A stretch of DNA of 43,169 nucleotides from Arthrobacter sp. B1805 (GTDB lineage: Bacteria; Actinomycetota; Actinomycetes; Actinomycetales; Micrococcaceae), in the NCBI RefSeq assembly GCF_002929745.1, contig NZ_PJIQ01000018.1, positions 1 to 43,169 of the forward strand. Reading direction: 5' to 3'. Both the position numbers and the translations under genes were made by a program. Positions 39,234 through 43,169 of the stretch are shown here, piece by piece (position 1 is the first letter of the stretch; every line of letters begins with the position of its first letter). The notes under the pieces are model-generated. The model saw nothing but the letters and a program-made list of their open reading frames with translations. It made no database searches and was not told where the DNA came from.

Positions 39234-40070
39234 CTATTTGGCGAGGAAGGTGATCAGGGCCTGGTTCCATTCGTCGGGGTGGCTGACGTTGCATCCGTGG
39301 GGTGCGCCCTTGATGACGTGCAGGTCGCTGCCTGGCAGGGCTGCGTGGGTGCGCTGGCCCGAGCCTTCGAACGGAACGGTTGTGTCGCCGTCTCCATGCA
39401 GGATCAGGGAGGGGACGGTGACCTTGAGCAGGTCCTCCCGGAAATCGGTGGAGCCAAAGGCTTCCATGCACGCCAGGGCTGCCTTTTTGTCGGCCTGCTT
39501 GCACAGGGTCAGTGCTTCCCGGCGCTGGGTCTCGGTGACCTTCAGCTCCCCGTTGACGGAGAAGAATTCCTGGGTGAAGCCGTCGTAGAACGAGTCTTCG
39601 TCCTTGGTGAGGTCAGCGGTCATCTCGGCGGCCGCTTCCTTGGTGAGCGGGCCGTCCGGGTTGTCCTTGGTCTGCATCATGTAGGGCGGGACCGCGGAGG
39701 CGAACACGACACTGCGGAGCCTCTCAGTGCCGTATTTGCTGGAGTAGCGCGCTACTTCTCCCCCGCCCATGGAAAACCCGACGAGGGTGACGTCGGTCAG
39801 GTCGAGCTGCTCGAGCAGGGCATGCAGGTCCTCGGTGAGAGTGTCGTAGGTGTATCCCTTCGCGGGCTTATCGCTGCGCCCGAAACCGCGCCGATCATAG
39901 GTGATGACACGGTAGCCGGCCGCTTGCAGTGCCGGGACCTGTGCCGTAAATGCCTCACCGGATAAGGGCCAACCATGAATGAGGACCACAGGACGGCCGG
40001 TGCCTCCCGTGTCGTCGACGTGCAGGTTCGTGTCCTTGAACAGCCCGTGGTGGGCGATGATCTCCGTCAT
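39234..40070 (-). CDS. Alpha/beta hydrolase (chloroperoxidase-like)
   Basis: 278 aa from ATG 40070, preceded by ggagg at good spacing; longer readings begin in non-coding sequence. The fold markers are in order: VVLIHGWPLSGEAF (oxyanion region), DRRGFGRSDKP, the nucleophile elbow LVGFSMGGGE, the acid LILHGDGDTTVP and the final His in GAPHGCNVSHP. The closeness to non-haem chloroperoxidases or arylesterases is clear in FGRSDKPAKGYTYDTLTEDL. The enzyme hydrolyses an ester-like substrate and may have perhydrolase activity. No partner genes nearby. Confidence 0.92.
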   Translation of the reverse strand: MTEIIAHHGLFKDTNLHVDDTGGTGRPVVLIHGWPLSGEAFTAQVPALQAAGYRVITYDRRGFGRSDKPAKGYTYDTLTEDLHALLEQLDLTDVTLVGFSMGGGEVARYSSKYGTERLRSVVFASAVPPYMMQTKDNPDGPLTKEAAAEMTADLTKDEDSFYDGFTQEFFSVNGELKVTETQRREALTLCKQADKKAALACMEAFGSTDFREDLLKVTVPSLILHGDGDTTVPFEGSGQRTHAALPGSDLHVIKGAPHGCNVSHPDEWNQALITFLAK

Positions 40071-40377
40071 TACGTGACCTCCAGATTGTCGGCAGCAGTA
40101 CGGCATGGCTGCGGGAGGAACTGATCATCCCGCCTCACCGTCATATCAACCCTAACCATTCGTCAGCATGCTGTCTTTCGGAAAGGTGACCCGGGTGGAT
40201 TCAAAGGGCTTGTGCCCAGGGCCGGGCATCCCAAGCTGGTGGACCGCCCGCGACGAATGAACCACAAGCACAACAAGATTCAACCCTGCCGTAATTGAGC
40301 CGGAATCTAAGCTGTTGGACATTGATCTGTCAGAACCGTCCGGTCGGGCGCAATTTGGGAGATGTTGGAGGTTTTTC

Positions 40378-41079
40378 GTGGGTTCGACACAACGACGTAG
40401 GACCGGTCTCGTCCTGTCGGTCATGGTGTGTGCCCTAGTGAGTGCGGGGTGTGGAACGGTTGATGAGAACCCGTTGAATGTGAACGGAGACCGATCCTCG
40501 TCAGCGCCCATGACTGAATCCGCTGCTGGGTCTGAGGAAGGTGCCCTCGTGGATGAGAACCCGTCCGAGGGAGCGCCGGCGAGGGACGCTTGGGGCGATG
40601 ATCCGTTGGGGATCACCAAGGACGGGGCGACGTTGTGCGGGGTGCAGCCGGAGAAAAGCTTTCAGCAGTACACGCTGTTGTTGCACAACCCGACGTTGGA
40701 AACCTTCACGTTCACCTACGTTGAACTCGGTTCCCCTGAGGGTTTGAGCGTCGTGTCGGCCGAGGTAACGCCCGCCAACAAGGAAGGCCATGGCAACCAT
40801 GGTGCCGCTCCTGGACCAGCTCATGCCGAGCATGAGGCGGTACCGTCCCCTGCGGAGACAGAGGCCGAGCCCAGCACTTTCGAGGTGGAACCGGTGCCGG
40901 TCGAAGGGTTTGTCTTTGAACCTGGCGCGCATATCGACATCGTCGTGAAGGTCGCCCTGGAGGAAGCAGCGGACCGGGGCACTGCGGAGAATGTGGCGGT
41001 GGGTTTCAGTTCCCCGGCCCGTGAGTACTCCGTCGCACACCCGCTGAACATCACCGTGGACCGGACCTCCTGCTCCTAG
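40378..41079 (+). CDS. Lipoprotein of unknown function
   Basis: 233 aa from GTG 40378, which has ttggagg six bases upstream; an earlier in-frame start at 40315 lacks one. Signal: STQRRRTGLVLSVMVCALVS then lipobox VSAGC, so the protein is anchored outside the cell. A Glu/Pro/Ser-rich linker is followed by a beta-rich domain with two Cys (TLCGVQPEKSFQQYTLLLHN and NITVDRTSCS), likely a disulfide. A His/Glu-rich loop KEGHGNHGAAPGPAHAEHEA could bind metal. No family recognised; the neighbouring cupredoxin suggests copper. Confidence 0.7.
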   Translation: MGSTQRRRTGLVLSVMVCALVSAGCGTVDENPLNVNGDRSSSAPMTESAAGSEEGALVDENPSEGAPARDAWGDDPLGITKDGATLCGVQPEKSFQQYTLLLHNPTLETFTFTYVELGSPEGLSVVSAEVTPANKEGHGNHGAAPGPAHAEHEAVPSPAETEAEPSTFEVEPVPVEGFVFEPGAHIDIVVKVALEEAADRGTAENVAVGFSSPAREYSVAHPLNITVDRTSCS

Positions 41080-41114
41080 TTAGTCCCGGCGGACTCCCGC
41101 CGCTGAAGGGATCC

Positions 41115-41143
41115 GCTCGAGCATCGAGCTCGGCTTTCTTTCG
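41115..41143 (+). terminator. Hairpin with T-rich tail after the lipoprotein gene
   Basis: gctcga/tcgagc around gca (41115-41129), then cggctttctttcg. A plausible intrinsic terminator for the lipoprotein gene. Confidence 0.5.
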
Positions 41144-41200
41144 TGCACGGCTTGTTGCCCGCTTCGTTGCCAGGCCTTGACCTGGCTGTGTGGCTTCCGG

Positions 41201-41716
41201 TCAGCGGTGTGACTTCCGGGGGAGGGCGTACGCGGTGAGGGCGAAAATGAGTGCGAGTCCTTCGGCGACGGCGGTGATCGTCTTGGCGGTGTACCAGACA
41301 GGCTCGTACATGGACGGTATCGGCCCGATGGTAGGGATCTGGATGTATCGGTAGGCGAGGACCGCTGCCAGGGATGCCAGCGCCACCAGCGCGGCAAGAA
41401 GGTAAGACCGTGGTGTGCCTCTAACCAGTACGTAGAGTGCGGCCAGGACATCTACGGTGCCCTGGATACGGAAGAGGTTGCCGCCTCCTATCCCGTCCGG
41501 TGCTGCCTGCTGGAACCCTGCAGCTAACTGGAAGTGGATGACGGCACTGACGATCAGCGCGACCGCGATGAGGATCCGCAGGACCAGCATCGCCGGGCGC
41601 CTATCTGCGGTTCTCGCTTGGCTGCGTCCTGACACATCAATAGATGAGCGGTGGTGGCCAACTACTGGATTAGTGCCGTGGCCGCCGGTATTCGGGGGTC
41701 CTTCGCGGGGTGTCAT
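41201..41716 (-). CDS. Four-TM membrane protein overlapping the cupredoxin gene
   Basis: 171 aa if the first ATG (41716) is used; it overlaps the cupredoxin stop by four bases (ATGA), indicating coupling. The first 42 residues are basic and disordered; membrane helices lie at about 43-63 (MLVLRILIAVALIVSAVIHF), 85-105, 108-128 and 142-162. The His in the first helix region and QQAAPDGIGGGNLFRIQG resemble small DoxX-like or integral-membrane proteins of unknown role. Its coupling with a secreted cupredoxin suggests it holds or feeds that protein. Confidence 0.75.
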   Translation of the reverse strand: MTPREGPPNTGGHGTNPVVGHHRSSIDVSGRSQARTADRRPAMLVLRILIAVALIVSAVIHFQLAAGFQQAAPDGIGGGNLFRIQGTVDVLAALYVLVRGTPRSYLLAALVALASLAAVLAYRYIQIPTIGPIPSMYEPVWYTAKTITAVAEGLALIFALTAYALPRKSHR

Positions 41717-42183
41717 CCGATGACCAGCGTGCTGGACATTTCGGGGTGATAGGTGCAGATGACCTCGTACTCCCCGGCCTCTTCAGGGGCCATGAAGGTC
41801 ACCGTCTCACCGGGGCCCACCTCCACGTCGAACTCCCCACCCCCCTCAGCGGTGACCGTGTGAGGAGCGTCGTCCTCGTTGATGACCGTCACCTCGGCGC
41901 CCGGAGCGATGCTGTCGGGCATCTGGTATTCGAAGTCAGCGATCGTAATCATCGCTTCCTCGGCGGGCGCGGCGTCAGCGGATTCCGCCATACCAGCACC
42001 AGCTGACGCCTCTGCAGTGGGAGCTGCGGACGAGGCCGCGGTCGGGGCTGTAGTCGGGGCGGCGGCCGCGGAACTGGCGGTATCAGCCGCTGGTGTCTCA
42101 GCTGTGGAGGAGCAGGCGGCCGATCCCATGACAACAGCAGCAGCAAGTACGAGTGCGGGTAGAGCATGCTTGGTGGTTTTCAT
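41713..42183 (-). CDS. Cupredoxin-domain lipoprotein
   Basis: 156 aa from ATG 42183, which has cggagga five bases upstream. A lipoprotein signal (MKTTKHALPALVLAAAVVMG, then lipobox SAAC with Cys24) is followed by a long Ala/Thr/Ser-rich linker and a plastocyanin-like domain (about residues 78-156). The copper ligands are in place: His in DDAPHTVTAEGG, then Cys, His and Met in VICTYHPEMSS, a type 1 blue-copper set. It should carry electrons or copper at the outer face of the membrane. The membrane protein gene downstream overlaps it. Confidence 0.92.
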   Translation of the reverse strand: MKTTKHALPALVLAAAVVMGSAACSSTAETPAADTASSAAAAPTTAPTAASSAAPTAEASAGAGMAESADAAPAEEAMITIADFEYQMPDSIAPGAEVTVINEDDAPHTVTAEGGGEFDVEVGPGETVTFMAPEEAGEYEVICTYHPEMSSTLVIG

Positions 42184-42453
42184 CATTTCCTCCGAGAGAG
42201 TTCGTGGATTGGTGGCTTCGGTGAGGGCATCGGCCAAGCTTGCCGACGATTAGGGAGGCACCGGAACCGGCGGCTTGTCGAGGTAAGCCACCGATGCCAC
42301 AACCCCGACATATGAGATTCGTCACACCGGCAGGCGGGGATTGGTCTGGGAGCCCCTGTTTCGACATTCTGTGCCGAAATCATGGAGGAGTGGCAGCCCG
42401 TCCGACGCCAGATGGGGCTTTGTGGGGCAATAACCGGGTGTAAGAGACCGCAA

Positions 42454-42555
42454 TCCCTCCACCTGCAACCGGGAGGGAAATAAAGAAGCGCCGACGACCA
42501 TCGGGGATGGAAGTCCCAGGAATAATCGTCGGCGCTCGAACCCGGCGAACCGGGT
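42454..42555. ncRNA. Candidate structured RNA: three tandem hairpins
   Basis: Hairpin 1: tccctcc (42454-42460) with ggaggga (42472-42478). Hairpin 2: agcgccgacga (42487-42497) with tcgtcggcgct (42526-42536), a perfect 11-bp stem with an inner ccatc/gatgg. Hairpin 3: acccgg/ccgggt around cgaa (42540-42555). On the minus strand hairpin 2 is followed by ttctttattt, a terminator-like tail. I see no match to a riboswitch I know; a small RNA, a leader, or a plain terminator remain possible. Confidence 0.35.
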
Positions 42556-43025
42556 CAATCATCACTCGCACGTGAAGATGAGAAGGACCGTACAGGCCGC
42601 ACCTGTTAATTACCCGCACAAACCTACTCACTGGTAACCGTGCGGAATCGCGGTATCTCATGCCTTGGAGCTCAGTTCTTTGAAGACCGTCCCGCACCAT
42701 CACTCCGCGCGTTTTTTGGGTTTTCCCGTGGATGGTCGAGAGGTGCTCTTGCCGGCTATGAAGTGCTCGGATCGAGTTGCTCGGTACGAACTGGTCGATG
42801 CCTGAGACCGTCTGAGGAGGAGGTCGCGAGTCCCCTGACACGAGGTTCTCTTCGTGCCACCGGTAGCACGGCATTTCATACGTAGGCTTTCTATTATGGG
42901 CCGCGCGTGCTTATGGTGAGCAGGCAGGAACAAGGCACAACGACGCGCCAGGACGTTCTGGTAGGAATCGGTTTTCTGGGGGAGCCATCCGAGCGGCGCA
43001 GTGCTCCGAATCACAGTTAGTGCGT

Positions 43026-43039
43026 GTCCGGATCCGGAC
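43026..43039. promoter_or_regulatory. 14-bp palindrome gtccggatccggac
   Basis: A perfect palindrome 35 bases upstream of the last gene's start, in the expected promoter/operator position. Confidence 0.4.
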
Positions 43040-43073
43040 TCGTTCTCGTCGCACAGTGAAGGATATAGATCCC

Positions 43074-43169
43074 ATGAACAAGAAGATGCGCCTCCTCGCA
43101 GTACCCGCCCTCGCCATCAGCGCCGTTGCTATGGCAGGCTCCCCCGCTATGGCAGGCCATGACGGTACC
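43074..43169 (+). CDS. Secreted protein, N-terminal part (partial)
   Basis: ATG 43074 with gaagga 10 bases upstream opens a signal peptide: MNKKMRLL, a hydrophobic Ala/Val/Leu core and AMAG-type cleavage sites (two MAG repeats at about residues 20-27) before GHDGT. Only 32 codons are in the window, so the mature protein cannot be identified. It is exported. Confidence 0.7.
   Translation, partial: MNKKMRLLAVPALAISAVAMAGSPAMAGHDGT

Larger units (their letters stand above)
42184..43073. other. Long gene-poor interval with structured stretch
   Basis: 890 bases without a convincing gene. Minus-strand frames of up to 164 codons (42380-42874) have no family signal, start or sensible composition. 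It holds three successive hairpins at 42454-42555 (listed separately), a T-rich run ttttttgggtttt near 42711, and the palindrome at 43026-43039 before the last gene. Confidence 0.5.

Noticed and set aside
42520..42560. tRNA-like ggttcg segment on the minus strand
   Set aside because: The T-arm-like string is part of hairpin 3; no acceptor or anticodon stems can be drawn around it.
42380..42874. Minus-strand 164-codon frame in the last intergenic region
   Set aside because: No domain, no ribosome site, runs through the triple-hairpin block; probably non-coding.

Overview
The window is GC-rich DNA with GTG/TTG starts, Shine-Dalgarno-led genes and protein families typical of Actinomycetota (DUF6153, DUF305 lipoproteins, DUF3040, DUF2993/LmeA, SigK-like sigma factor, GAF-ANTAR, DUF4383, DUF1206). 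The mix best fits Micrococcales, probably an Arthrobacter-like Micrococcaceae. This is inferred from gene content; no rRNA or marker gene is present to prove it. Most of the window looks like an accessory, rearranged chromosomal region. From about 33.5 to 38.7 kb it passes through ordinary core genes (menC, PAP2 phosphatase, zinc alcohol dehydrogenase, MFS transporter).

Layout. 0-3.5 kb: the last codons of a metal P-type ATPase, then a copper-associated set (DUF6153 membrane protein, DUF305 lipoprotein, F510_1955-type beta-propeller lipoprotein, small membrane protein) with a CsoR-like inverted repeat at its head. 3.8-5.1 kb: an Xre/MbcA-like antitoxin and a RES-domain toxin whose conserved Arg codon has become TGA. 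5.1-6.3 kb: a complete IS481-family element with terminal repeats and a CCTAGT target duplication, enclosing the 3' tail of a CGNR zinc-finger gene. 6.4-9.9 kb (minus strand): K+ channel, APC permease, Cys-rich four-helix copper protein and a second small secreted/membrane protein whose 3' end is nearly identical to that of the DUF6153 gene.

10-16.5 kb: a broken GAF-ANTAR regulator, then an envelope-stress neighbourhood: two DUF202 proteins (overlapping genes), secreted trypsin-like protease, DUF3040-MarR pair (overlapping), CmpX-like membrane protein, four-TM membrane protein, and PRC-barrel/DUF2382 protein. 16.7-17.8 kb: two paralogous small proteins of unknown function. 18-24.2 kb: a decayed zone with a DUF1206 remnant, LmeA-type lipoprotein-like gene, frameshifted SigK-like sigma factor abutting a truncated DNA/RNA nuclease, VOC protein, TetR fragment, and an ISL3-family element that splits a secreted-protein gene.

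24.5-28.8 kb: a run of small accessory genes (RCC1-repeat, cold-shock-like, ankyrin, membrane proteins). 28.8-33.3 kb: a divergent LysR/EamA pair, DUF1440-like membrane protein, flavin oxidoreductase, serine-resolvase remnant and SRPBCC protein. 33.5-38.7 kb: core genes. 38.9-43.2 kb: DUF4383 remnant, alpha/beta hydrolase, two lipoproteins (one with a cupredoxin domain overlapping a membrane-protein gene), a multi-hairpin non-coding stretch, and the start of another secreted protein.

Themes: copper handling at the envelope (ATPase, DUF305, DUF326-type protein, cupredoxin), envelope/osmotic stress proteins, and an unusual density of broken regulators and mobile-element scars. The best candidates for something undescribed are the paralogous pair at 16.7-17.8 kb, the copper-associated DUF6153/DUF305/propeller set with its distant sister gene, and the structured non-coding block near 42.5 kb. 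All statements are from reading the sequence; no database search was run.
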